Assembly (NCBI GenBank): GCA_018136815.1
Contig: CM030939.1
Location: 2,054,808-2,118,807 of the forward strand
From: Isochrysis galbana
Lineage: Eukaryota; Haptophyta; Isochrysidales; Isochrysidaceae
DNA: 64,000 nt
Reading direction: 5' to 3'
Part shown: positions 1 through 8,664 of the stretch, piece after piece
Numbering within the stretch: the first letter of the stretch is position 1
Layout of the letters: the number at the start of each line of letters is the position of its first letter
The notes under the pieces: generated by a model
Told to the model about the DNA's origin: nothing
What the model saw: the letters and a program-made list of their open reading frames with translations, nothing else
Database searches by the model: none
Translations under genes and position numbers: made by a program

Positions 1-345
1 TCGAGGGGACCAAGGACTAAAGGAACAAAGGAGATTGAAACACCGCCACACCACTCAAAGCTGCTGCTAGAGACAAGAAACCTGGCCACAACCCAGACAA
101 ACAAAAGCGAGGCCAGACAGGCACGTACGACACCAACGACAAATCCAAAAAGCCTGCCCGGACCCCACACTCTGAACCAGGCCTCAGGTAGTGCACCGAG
201 GCCGGACCCCGGAAACCGAAGAAAAAGGAAAGAAGGGGGGCAGGGGAAGAGGTGGAGGGAGGGAAGATAAGGGCGATGTAGTTAGCGAAGGGAAGTCCCG
301 CAATTAGTAGGTGTGTAGCCCAGAATCTTCAGAAGTTTTTTTTTC
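1..345 (-). repeat. Dispersed repeat, copy A (inverted copy at 58834-59185)
   Basis: This stretch reads, on the minus strand, almost like 58834-59185 read on the plus strand. Shared blocks include the pyrimidine-rich segment, the phrase GGTCCGGGCAGGCCTTTTGG and the end TAGTAGGTGTGTAGCC followed by CTTCAGA and a T-run. The same end recurs alone near 45298-45335. The copy is cut by the window start. No coding capacity is evident here. It is probably an untranslated part of a transposable element. Confidence 0.75.
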
Positions 346-754
346 TATGCCATGCGTGTGCTATGTGGCGCCTGGGGAGGCGAGCGGCGGAGGAGGCATG
401 TCGACGTCGTTGCTGCGCCCTGCGAGCGCTTTGGCTCCGGCGGCCTGGGGTGCCCCCCTCGTCGCGTCGTAGCTGCAGTGGGCTGGGAGAGGGGAGCGGT
501 CGGCGCTCGCTCCATGCTTCATCGCTCAAACTATAACAATAGTTTTTGAAAAGACAGGTCATGAACGCATCGCGAAGGTGCCAAAGAGTCATAGAAGTTC
601 TCTCCGGACGGACGCCTGACCACGTGGTCGGTAGAACCCGTTCTCCTCATTCCTATCTTAACCCCTCCCCTCCAACCCTGTCAACATGCGCCTCGTCATG
701 CGTTTGGTTGAAGTTTTGGTAGTGCCACAACAAGCCTGCAAACTTGTGTCCAAG
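346..754. other. Intergenic, downstream of the 2OG oxygenase-like gene
   Basis: GC-rich sequence with no supported gene. Open frames overlap on both strands and show no family likeness. A short palindrome-like CTATAACAATAG at 531-542 resembles the hairpins found before the two ATGGAGCGC starts at 4465 and 6600. Confidence 0.5.
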
Positions 755-2218
755 TTAACGCGAGTCAGGGTTGTTGTGTGCGTAGTACGTCTGACTAGAA
801 TCGCGGAGCAGGTCGCCAAACAACGTTGGGACGGTGTGCAGCCGAGCGCGTAGTGGTGGGATGAGCTTGGACTCTGCCCTTCCCTTAAATATGGCTTCAT
901 ATGGCGTTTGGGGGGGCGGGTTGAGCTGAGCGTCCCACTGCGGCTCGATGAACAAAGCAAACGTTTCGCGGGAGATGAGCGGTGTTCCGATGGGTGAGAT
1001 GTACCCGCGCACCATGTGTGGTGTTGCGTGCACAACTCCTCCTGAGAGTATCTGGCAAAATATGGGCATCCGGGCATGGGCATGGTCAAAGGCTCATCAA
1101 CGTGAAGCGGAGGGGTGTTGTCATACTTGATATGCAGACAGAAGCAGGGCGCAGGCCCGGACGAAGCACGCACGTGGCATATTGCCGGCCACATGCAAAG
1201 AGGCATACCTGTGCCGCTTCGCCGATCTGAAATCCTAGCGCATCGGCAGGCGCCGAGATGTGAATCTGCTCGCCATCGCCCCCTTCCACATATAGCCCAG
1301 CACCTGGCGGGGCTGACACAGGAGCACCGTTCTCCTCATCGAGCCAGAGCGCAGGTACCAGTCCTGTGATGGTTGAATTGTCGTTGTGCCAGCCGCACCA
1401 CGAATCGGACTGCACATTGCCGCTCGAGTCAGCGGAAGCGGTATTGCCGACCTCATCCAAAGTTTGCTGTATTCCATAGTAGTGGAGGAGTCTTCCCACC
1501 GCGAGCCTTGAGCCCGGCTCAAACGAGGCATCATACAGCCGTGAGCCGTGCCCTGGCCGCTCGGCGGCGATGAGCGCGTCTAGACGTTGTATGATCGGCT
1601 TAGCCACATCGTACACCAGCCGGCCCATCCGCTTGAACGCCTGCTCGAGCTGCGGCACCTCAGACGGCCAACGGTTGCAGTTAGTGTACGGGTACGCCTT
1701 TCGCACCTGAGAGCATATTCGTTGGGAGAGAAATCGCGCATGCCGAAACGTAGACGCTAGCTCCACGAATGCGTGTTCGTTCATCCGCGTGCGTGTTCAC
1801 ACACAAGTCTGGATTGCGGGGCCACACGACTGTCTTGTGAGGGTGGTCTGCTCGCCTGCTCGTTTCCGCCTGACGGGTCATCAAACAGTGGGTTGGCGTA
1901 GAAGGAGCCCTTCGCGTTGTCGGGCGTACCGTTGAACTTCTCCCTGCCGCGCGATCAGCCAATGCAGTAGAACGCGCGCTCGTCTTCGTAGCGGGCGAGC
2001 GTCGCCGGAGGCAGCCTGGCCAGCTCTCTCGCGAGTGGGAGCAGCGCCTCTCTTGCCTCCGCTGCGCCCGGCACACCTCTCACGAACAGGATGCCCAGCC
2101 CGCCCGGTCCGTAGGCACGCAGAATCTGCTGGTCAATGTGAATATCCACGCTCTCCGAGGACCCACACAACGCTGCCCAGTCTATGCAGACCACAGCCGA
2201 AGACGAGGAGGAGGCCAT
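755..2218 (-). CDS. 2OG-Fe(II) oxygenase-like protein, three exons, in-frame TGA
   Basis: Isopenicillin-N-synthase-like 2-oxoglutarate/Fe(II) dioxygenase fold, related to uncharacterised plant proteins. Exons: 2218-1856, 1706-1209 and 1051-755, all joined in phase 0, 386 codons in total. Intron 1 (1855-1707) has a GC donor (CAG|GCGAGC) and intron 2 (1208-1052) a GT donor. The core reads SWCGWHND (iron ligands H228 and D230), then GLYV and GFQIGEAAQ, then exon 3 VVHATPHMVRG (distal His near 299, Arg 302 for 2OG) and FALFIEPQWD. The oddity is TGA at 1955-1957 (codon 88). It falls where relatives have the Trp of a GWSHGKEK-type motif, and the frame continues as SRGREKFNGTPDNAKGSFYA with clear family likeness. 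So this is a nonsense mutation (pseudogene allele), a sequencing error or readthrough. TGA is a normal stop in neighbouring genes. The substrate is unknown. Confidence 0.8.
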
Positions 2219-2226
2219 CCCCTTGA

Positions 2227-2230
<4 letters not shown>

Positions 2231-2315
<85 letters not shown>

Positions 2316-2403
2316 CGCCCCCCCCCCCCCCCCCACTTTCTCCGCTGGTTGCCGTCCAGCGAGGAGGGAGAGAGAGAGAGGGGAAAGGGGGGGGGGGGGG
2401 GGG
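2231..2403. repeat. (CT)n microsatellite, poly-C and poly-G tracts
   Basis: About 80 bp of almost pure CT begins 13 bp upstream of the oxygenase ATG (2218, minus strand). It is followed by a C run at about 2317-2334 and a G run at about 2387-2403. On the coding strand of the oxygenase gene it is a GA tract in the 5' leader or promoter. Reading frames through it are artefacts of composition. Confidence 0.9.
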
Positions 2404-2759
2404 AGCGGGAAAGACGGTGGTACTGGGGCGTGCAAATTCAGCCGAATAGATTCATGTATTTGGCCTATTTCAAAAATATTCGAGGCATACAACCGAGGAC
2501 GCGCTGCAGATACAGCGCACTACACACGTATATTTGGCCAAAAATAAATACTGTGAATACGTATTTCCCATCGAGGCTCTAGAGCTCTAGAAGCTGGAGC
2601 TTCGCCACGGGCACAGCGCTCCGCAGCGCGCCCGCGCCGGCGCCGATGATGACTTGAGGGGCCGCCACGGTGACTGTGGCGCCACCCAAAGGAGCCAAGC
2701 GAGCCTACACCAAGGCTGCCCACGATGATGTAGCGGAGGAGTAGCTTGCGGTCCTCGAA
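2404..2759. other. Intergenic, no gene seen
   Basis: No coding signal or recognisable element. There are repeated ATACGTATTT-like words around 2525-2570 and a CTCTAGAGCTCTAGAAGCT palindromic patch near 2577-2597. Confidence 0.4.
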
Positions 2760-2975
2760 GTAGGGCGGGTCAAACAGTGTTTTGTTCTTGGGGGTGAAAC
2801 AATGACCATCTCAGAATTGAGGAAATTTGAGGATTTTCTTCCGGTAGAAAGTTTCCAATACACCCAACCAGCACCAGCACATATCCGGGGCCCATTAGGA
2901 CCCGGACCCCCCCCCCCCTCCCCTGGTCCCCTGGCCCCCACAATAAAAAAAATTTCCAACTGGGAAGATGCGCAC
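2760..2975 (+). repeat. Terminal part of the GGGCGGTCAAACAG element family
   Basis: Begins with TAGGGCGGGTCAAACAG and continues with about 200 bp that match, in reverse orientation, 8185-8354, the right end of the complete element at 7412-8354. Shared words include ACCATCTCAGAATTGAGG and CATATCCGGGGCCCATTAGG. It looks like a truncated or diverged copy. Confidence 0.75.
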
Positions 2976-3387
2976 CTGCACTGAGCCGCTGGCCGATGCC
3001 GCACGCCGACGCAGGTGAAGACGCAGGTGAAGATGTCCCTGCAGGCCCTGCAGAGACCCCGGCAGAGCCCGGGGGCGGGCGGGCGGGTCATCTGAGCGCC
3101 CCGGCTTGCATTAATGGTCATGTCTGGGGCCTAGGCTCCTTCAGACGGCGAAGGGGTAGCGTTGCGCACTCCCGGGGTTGCTGGAGTGCTGCAGCGACAA
3201 ACTGCGAGGATGCTGCTGACAGGGGTTGTGCGAGAACGTTCACGCACCCATTTGGTCCACTTACAGCTGCTGAGACTAGGTGTTCACATGATTTTCTGAG
3301 GAGGGGTGTTCACGAACTGTTCATATCCGGAAGTTGGTGTTCACATGTGTTCAAGTGTTCATATGGTGTGGTTTCCTACCGATATGC
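2976..3387. other. Intergenic, no gene seen
   Basis: GC-rich up to about 3200, then GTTCACATG/GTTCATATG-like words repeat irregularly between 3270 and 3370 (GTGTTCACATG, TGTTCATATC, GTGTTCACATGTGTTCAAGTGTTC in pieces). No supported reading frame. Confidence 0.4.
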
Positions 3388-3490
3388 AAAAAAAAAGAAG
3401 TTGAGGCCCAGGACGCACACAAGGTGCGCCCCGGAGTTCGAACTCCTCAACTTGCAGCCCACGACGGGACTGCTGCGCACTAAGCTAGGC
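3388..3490 (-). ncRNA. tRNA-like pol III unit (tRNA pseudogene or SINE head)
   Basis: On the minus strand an A-box-like TAGCTTAGTGCG (3486-3475) is followed about 30 nt later by a B-box-like GGAGTTCGAACTCC (3445-3432). A T9 tract (3396-3388) that would end pol III transcription lies about 35 nt beyond. The order and spacing are those of a tRNA. However, the T stem does not fold into a proper 5-7-5 arm and the anticodon loop would have the wrong size, so an intact tRNA is not supported. A tRNA-derived SINE head or decayed tRNA fits best. Confidence 0.35.
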
Positions 3491-3768
3491 TTAGCTCGCC
3501 GATGCTCACATTCATTGCTCAGAAGTAATACAGATACAGAATATCTTTGCATGTCTGCATGCTGTGTGTATTTGTAGCCATTCTCTATCTAGCGCAAACG
3601 CATGCGTTCGCGGAGCAAGTCGCGACGGTATACCGTATTGTGAGTAAAATCAACTTTTTATGAGGGTCCTTTCCCCTAGCCGCGGCCCCCCTCTCTCCGA
3701 AAAGCAGAAGGCGGGGGGCCGGGGGGGGGGGGGGCGAGGAACGTGGGTGGGGGAGCGGCGAGCGAGCG
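3491..3768. other. Upstream region of the candidate gene at 3769
   Basis: Contains ordinary sequence followed by a G-rich tract at about 3710-3735. No other feature is supported. Confidence 0.35.
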
Positions 3769-4045
3769 ATGGACCCCTCCTCCGACGAGTACACCTGGGA
3801 CTTTTGCGGGGGGGAGGACGGCAGCAGATTGGCCGCGCATGGGATGGGTATTGCTTTAGGCGCTCAGCCGCACTTACCCGTTTTGCCTGCCGTTTGCGGT
3901 CATCCCTTCGACGTCGCTTCCCTGAGATGGGGAGGGGGTTCTGCTGGAGCTTGCGCTGACGCTCATGCGCCGCAAGGGCAGGCCCCTCGTGCTCAACCTC
4001 CGCGTCGATCTCGATGACTCGATGCAGTCCTCCTCCTCCTTAGAG
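3769..4045 (+). CDS. Candidate two-exon 5' gene fragment, unknown product
   Basis: Two exons fit together by splice sites and reading frame. Exon 1 is 3769-3847 (26 codons plus one base, starting MDPSSDEYTWDFC). Its donor is G|GTATTG and the acceptor CCCTGAG lies at 3926. Exon 2 is 3927-4045 (2 + 117 bases) and encodes DGEGVLLELALTLMRRKG followed by a hydrophobic strand-like LVLNLRVDLDD and a Ser run, ending at a GTGAGG donor. The residues look protein-like rather than random. No family was recognised and the downstream exons could not be placed with confidence (possible acceptors near 4147 and 4233). Confidence 0.35.
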
Positions 4046-4442
4046 GTGAGGGAGCCTGGGTGAAAAAAAAAACATCGCTGCATCATGGGGTCAGAATATT
4101 TTTTTCGCGGGACATGGGGAAGTTTTCCCCTACCTCTCCCCCGCGCAATCCGAAGTGGGAGCGGAGCGATGGCGACCGACCCGCTGGGACAGGCCGACCT
4201 TCGCCGCGCTCCAGCGAGAGTGCGTCGGAGGTCAGCCCACCATTTTTGCTGGGGCTCGGACAAGATGGCCACGGGTGACCCGTCGGCGGTCTCACCGGTG
4301 TTTCGCGCCACCGCATTCGACCGTTTTTTCTTTTACCTGCCCACGCAGCATGGCTGCCAGCCCCACCACAGCACCCAACATGCCCCTGGCTGAGGGGACA
4401 GAGAATGACCTGCCTACACGGGCCTACACGCACAGCACACAA
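4046..4442. other. Possible intron or downstream exons of the 3769 candidate
   Basis: Contains A-runs and a T-rich stretch (4060-4110) typical of intron or untranslated sequence. After that, three overlapping open frames (4150-4390) compete, and none can be preferred. Confidence 0.3.
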
Positions 4443-4581
4443 CTATCAGTAAACTGATAGGGTCATGGAGCGCGCGCCGCCTCCCGCCCTCGCTGCCGCC
4501 GCCCTCGCCGCCATGGACGAAGCGTTCATGGACACGCCACTGTCGCCGAAGCGACCACGCCAAGACGACCCGCCCGACCAG
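4443..4581 (+). other. Hairpin plus ATGGAGCGC start, copy 1; possible first exon
   Basis: An 18-nt inverted repeat CTATCAGTAAACTGATAG (4443-4460) is followed by GGTC and ATGGAGCGC. The frame opened at 4465 codes MERAPPP, then an Ala-rich stretch and TPLSPKRPRQDDPPDQ, and reaches a possible phase-0 GT donor after 4581 (39 codons). The same layout, with different but still pairing arm bases, occurs at 6578-6600. It could be a gene start duplicated by a mobile element. No downstream exon is recognised. Confidence 0.3.
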
Positions 4582-4875
4582 GTGGGCACAGGAGCCAGCG
4601 GGCCGCGCCCGCTCACCCCCGAGAACGGAGAAGCTTCACGCCTACGCAGATGGCAGACACCACCGAGCGTGCATGACCGCCAAAGCGTTGGGATGGCAGA
4701 TGGTGCACGCACCAGCGAACGCCACCGACCCGGCGAGTGGGGTAGGCATTGCGATACGCGACTCCTCGACTCCTCCCCAAGAGTGAAACTGTTACCTAGT
4801 CACCTGAGCCGCTAGGAGCCAATTATCGTAAGAGGAAGTCCATTTGTCGTATTTATATTTCCAGCAAAGACACAG
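4582..4875. other. Intergenic, no gene seen
   Basis: No homology-like frame beyond the possible donor at 4582 and no element boundary seen. Confidence 0.3.
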
Positions 4876-5010
4876 GTGACTGATATCAGCTGATATGCTG
4901 ATATTCTGCTGTTTGAGTTGATGTCAGCTGATGGACCTCATCAGCTGACATCAGCTACTGATGTCAGATGTCAGTGTTAGCTCGAAGTTGGTGTCAGCTG
5001 ACGAACTGAT
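4876..5010. repeat. Cluster of TCAGCTGA-type palindromes with a 14-bp perfect hairpin
   Basis: The stretch is built of overlapping TGATATCAGCTGATAT and GATGTCAGCTGA words. A perfect hairpin is visible: GATGTCAGCTGATG (4920-4933), loop GACCT, and its exact complement at 4939-4952. It lies outside genes, between the 4465 and 5589 starts. Its role is unknown. Confidence 0.7.
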
Positions 5011-5029
5011 TCACCATCACTGGGCTGCG

Positions 5030-5210
5030 CGGCCTCCTGCGCGCGCGCCGCGCCTCCTACGCGCGCCGCGTAACCCCCCCCCCCCCGGTATTTGGACTGT
5101 ATTTGTATCTAACACTGTATCTGGCCGTATCTGGGAGTTGACCCAGATACAGCCGTATCTACCGTATCTGGGGGGCCGATGGCCCGTATCTCCCATGTAG
5201 GGATCCACGA
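5030..5210 (+). repeat. Dispersed repeat (inverted copy at 15028-15205)
   Basis: Repeats the words GTATCTGG, AGATACAG and TACCGTATCTG around GGGAGTTGACCCAGATAC, next to a CGCGCCGCGCCTCC-rich side. The segment 15028-15205 is the reverse complement with a few changes. Within each copy the GTATCTG/CAGATAC words can fold back on themselves. Confidence 0.75.
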
Positions 5211-5579
5211 TCCACGATCCACGCCCGGCGATGGAAGTGGAAGAGGAGCCCGGAACCCCCAATATTCATTATTTTCAACCCCCACCCCCACAGCCATGTC
5301 CCAGCTTAGACGCTGTTGAGCGCGCCCGCGCGCCCGCGAGGTGCATCACGATGTGCACCGCCACGCGCGGCGCCGGGGGAACGGGGCCAGTGACGAATGA
5401 CGAAACATTCCTCCCTGGGGCGGCGCGCGCGGGACGTTTGATGGGACACGGACTCAAATATAAAATTTACATAGGAGTACTCTAGATAATGGACATTCGA
5501 TGGCTCGAATGAGTCTGTCCTCCTGAAATCCACGTCCGGAACTGGCGCCGGCCGACGCGCGGGTCACGAGGCCCGCTCC
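5211..5579. other. Upstream region of the 5589 gene
   Basis: Has tandem GATCCACGATCCACG near 5200-5223. Otherwise ordinary GC-rich sequence presumed to hold the promoter of the 5589 gene. No TATA box is obvious. Confidence 0.35.
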
Positions 5580-6389
5580 GCCGCCACCATGCTGGCCGCC
5601 CTCCTGCTGGCGGCGGGCGCGAGCCGGCCGTGGAACTATGCGGCTATCTCCGAGTATGTGCGCGCACGCGCCGGAGGGCGCGACGGGCGAAGTGCATATT
5701 GGGTTGGTGGGGGCACTCTCAAGCGATCTAGTGGGCACCGCATCGCCGACATCGACTGCCTCGAGAGGGCTTCGCGGCACGACGTGGCTGAGAGGGCGCT
5801 GAGCAACTCCTTCAAGGTCGAGAGGATTCTCATCTATCGTAACTTGTCGGAGAACAGAACGCTGCTTGAGCTGCCCGCTGGTAGACGCAGAAGGCGGCGC
5901 TTGGCTCCACACCTCGAGTACATCCACCACGTTGGCGTGACACTGGGGGAGTCTGGAGAGCCCGAGGCGGTGGCCCTGCGACCTGACGGGGTCCTAGTGG
6001 CCCGGGCACGCACTCTTCATTCTTCAGTAAGTCGTAGCCTCTTCTCTCGCGATTTCGCTCTTCAGCTGCAGTTGAATCGCTCCAAGCCGATAGGAGCCCT
6101 CTCTAGCTTCGTCTCGGTCGCTGGCATCGGGGGAAATGGCCTGCCTGGAACAGTCGAGGAGTATGACCTTCACTTCCCTTTCATCCCCGGTGCTCTCGCC
6201 GAGCTGCGATACCGTCGCACTGGCCCGTGCCCGTCGTGGTGTGGTGGTGGGGTGTGCACCATGGACTTGTGCTTGCGTCGACATCGCCGTCCCATCTTTG
6301 AGCGCTTGCTGAATGGCTTCCAGGCTGAGCTCCACGCTGCCGCTATGGAAGGCGACAGCACGGCCAATGCGAAAAGCGAAGGGCAGTGA
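5580..6389 (+). CDS. Secreted or organelle-targeted DUF1838-like protein
   Basis: The CDS is 5589-6389, 266 residues. The ATG lies in an ideal Kozak context (CCGCCACCATG). The N-terminus MLAALLLAAGASRPW looks like a signal peptide, so secretion or entry to a complex plastid is plausible. The body has YWVGGGTLKR, then RILIYRNL, LEYIHHVGVTL, YDLHFPF and finally CPSWCGGGVCTMDLCLRR. The pattern of a short N-terminal 'W-x-G-x-[LV]' strand, a mid 'Y-R-[ND]-L' strand and a late CPxW motif recalls DUF1838 proteins of cyanobacteria and algae. This assignment comes from memory of the family and is tentative. The reading frame has no introns. The next gene on the same strand is 2.3 kb away. Confidence 0.6.
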   Translation, partial: AATMLAALLLAAGASRPWNYAAISEYVRARAGGRDGRSAYWVGGGTLKRSSGHRIADIDCLERASRHDVAERALSNSFKVERILIYRNLSENRTLLELPAGRRRRRRLAPHLEYIHHVGVTLGESGEPEAVALRPDGVLVARARTLHSSVSRSLFSRDFALQLQLNRSKPIGALSSFVSVAGIGGNGLPGTVEEYDLHFPFIPGALAELRYRRTGPCPSWCGGGVCTMDLCLRRHRRPIFERLLNGFQAELHAAAMEGDSTANAKSEGQ

Positions 6390-6577
6390 CACTACTCTTT
6401 AGCACTCTTCGTTCGCGCGGTATGATGAAGTTTGCGTCTAACGCTGCTTTGTGCCCTACTCTCATTTTTGTATGATTGTTCGTGACGTCTTCCTATTAGA
6501 GTGCTGTAGGTTAGCGGGTTGAGTGAGCCACCTTGGACACAAAAGTGCCCGACTCGCCTCTAGTTACATGCGCTGAA
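6390..6577. other. 3' flank of the 5589 gene
   Basis: AT-richer sequence after the stop codon, probably the 3' untranslated region. No other feature. Confidence 0.4.
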
Positions 6578-6673
6578 CTATCGTTATAACAATAGGGTCA
6601 TGGAGCGCACGCCGCCCCCCCCTCCTCTCCCCGCCCAACCCGCCGCGGTGGGCGACCAAGACATGACGACATG
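6578..6673 (+). other. Hairpin plus ATGGAGCGC start, copy 2 (decayed)
   Basis: CTATCGTTATAACAATAG (6578-6595) is again an 18-nt near-palindrome followed by GGTC and ATGGAGCGC (ATG at 6600). The frame MERTPPPPP stops after 24 codons. It parallels 4443-4581 and is probably a fragment of the same duplicated unit. Confidence 0.4.
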
Positions 6674-7411
6674 ACCGACGCCACGCAACCGCGCGCACCG
6701 CCCTCCAGCAGAGACCACGCCTACCCAGGTACACACGGGTCAATCATCATGATTCCCGACCATTGTATCTTTGGTTCATCAGGAAGATCTTTTGCGAGCA
6801 GCAGCGAAGAACGAATAAAGAATTGAGGAAATGATTTGGAAATGTGAAAAACTGAGGGGCAACCAAAATGGAAATGGATGCTTCCTTTTATTAAGAATGT
6901 TCGATGTTTACTTGAAAGTAGAAGATGCAGAGGCAAAAGAAAATACCTAAAGATTCAGGCTACTACTGCTAGCTATAAAGGTCCACTTACTCACGGTACC
7001 GAGTACCGACTCACGCCATCGTCTATCTATCGCCTATCGGTCAGCCGGTTCCGTCCTACATTGTAGGACCGCGTCCTACGATTTCCATGCATTCGTAGGA
7101 CTCTGGCCTTTGTTTGTGCTTTGTGCCTCAAGGATAGCTTAGGTTGAAGAATCTGGGCTTCCCACCAACTAAACCAATTCATCTTTCCTTCCCATACATG
7201 CTTAGCTCTCCCCATGGCCACAAGTTGTCCACAAGCTTGTAGAGTGTAGAGGCTTGTCAAGCGGGTCGGTCACCATCGCTCTGCCTCGGATTCAGATTCG
7301 AGCTGGGAGAGAGACGAGGGGAAATCTTCCCCCGGCCCCACGATAAAAAAATGTGGGCCTCCGGATCAACAAGATTGAAGTTTTTTCAACCCACTGTCCC
7401 CCACCTCCACT
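6674..7411. other. Intergenic, no gene seen
   Basis: AT-richer than the surroundings (6740-7260), with short words such as CCGGTTCCGTCCTACATTGTAGGACCG at 7046-7071, which is locally palindromic. No reading frame with family likeness. Confidence 0.4.
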
Positions 7412-8354
7412 AGGGCGGTCAAACAGGGGCTTTTTAACTATTAGTAAGGGTTGGGCTGCATTTTTTGACCGTGGCGCGAGGCCCAATAATAAACCTTCAG
7501 GGGGGGCCACCTGCCGCCACGAAAATCTTAGCCAGGAAATGGTGCGATTCTCCCCCCCCCCCCCTCCGTCACGCGCGCTCACGCTCTACCCGTAAAGAAT
7601 TGGCGCTCGCGCCCGCGGGGGGATCGGTTCCTTTATATCAAAGCTACATTCGGCATTTGATTCCCGCCCGATGCAGCGCCGTGTCGGGCTGCCGACAGTC
7701 CGACCACCCCCTGACCCTCTGGCATCATGGCCCGCGCAGCCCACCCAGCTCCTCAGAGCGCGCGCACGCGGCTACCCTGGTTGCCGCAGACCCCGCCCTG
7801 ACCATCCCGACCCGCCCCTCGCCCCTCGCAGGATTTGCCCTCACTCGAACTCGGCATCGAGAACCGTCCCCCATCCGGATGGATCGTCGAAAACGGCCAC
7901 GCAGCGCGCCCGGCATCGGTTCGAAGTTGGGCTCTCCGGGCCTCCCTCGGTCGGCGACGGCTCAACGTTCAATGGGCTCGGCGGGTGGGTGATTTCGACG
8001 AGGGTTCGGCGCGCGGCCTGTCCGATTGGCGTGACCATCCGGATGGGATATGCGTATTTGGTATCTGGTGGGGTTCCCCATCCGGATGGATCGTCGAAAA
8101 CGGCCACGCAGCGCGCCCGGCATCGGTTCGAAGTTGGGCTTTTTAAGCTTTTGCGATTTTAGCGTCTTTTGTCAGTTTTTGATTACGTTTTGTTGTGGGG
8201 GCCCAAGGGGGGGGTCCGGGTCCTAATGGGCCCCGGATATGTGCTAGTTGGGTGTATTGGGAACTTTCTCCCGAAAAAAATCCTCAAATTTCCTCAATTC
8301 TGAGATGGTCATTTTTTCATCCCTTATTAAAAAACACTGTTTGACCGCCCTAGT
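7412..8354. mobile_element. Non-autonomous DNA-transposon-like element with terminal inverted repeats
   Basis: The left end TAGGGCGGTCAAACAG (7412) and the right end CTGTTTGACCGCCCTA (to about 8353) are exact inverted repeats. The inverted match even extends into CTCCAC/GTGGAG on both sides. The TA at each tip could be a TA target duplication as in Tc1/mariner-type elements, or part of the repeat. No transposase frame is present. The left 450 bp recur at 41819-42265 and the right 170 bp recur inverted at 2760-2975. The same tip is seen at 24562, 59709-59724 and 62783, so the family is common. Confidence 0.75.
7869..8140 (+). repeat. 65-bp direct repeat pair inside the element
   Basis: The 65 bp from CCCCATCCGGATGG to GAAGTTGGGCT occur at 7869-7933 and again at 8076-8140 with no visible difference, separated by 142 bp. 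Confidence 0.85.
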
Positions 8355-8593
8355 GGAGCCTCCACCTCTACCTTCCCGCCTTCCCGCCCCGCGGCTCTCC
8401 CCCTCCCGCATCCACACACGCACTTCTTTCCCCGCAGAACGTACGGCAGTTGTTTCTTATGCAGCCCTTCTCTCCCCGCTCTCCACGAAAAAGTGCAAAA
8501 CGAAGCAGCCATTTGCATGATGCGCTCCCGGCAGTAAACGGGAAAGTTAAACCCGGCAGAGGGAACGCGTTGCATCTCGCTACAGTCTACTAC

Positions 8594-8600
8594 TATAAAA
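8594..8600 (+). promoter_or_regulatory. TATA box of the cyclophilin-ankyrin gene
   Basis: TATAAAA lies 71 bp upstream of the ATG at 8665, a plausible core promoter distance with a short 5' leader. Confidence 0.5.
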
Positions 8601-8664
8601 CCCTGTTCGGTTCCCTTCACGGGCGGGCGTGCGCCGTGCGCCTCGTCGCTGTCGGCGCGGCGCG

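Noticed and set aside
1955-1957. Genome-wide reassignment of TGA to Trp
   Set aside because: TGA ends the cyclophilin-ankyrin, DUF711, oxidoreductase and flagellar-type frames at family-typical lengths.
3388-3490. Functional tRNA gene
   Set aside because: The T arm does not pair as 5-7-5 and the anticodon loop would be eight or more nucleotides, so only tRNA-like ancestry is claimed.
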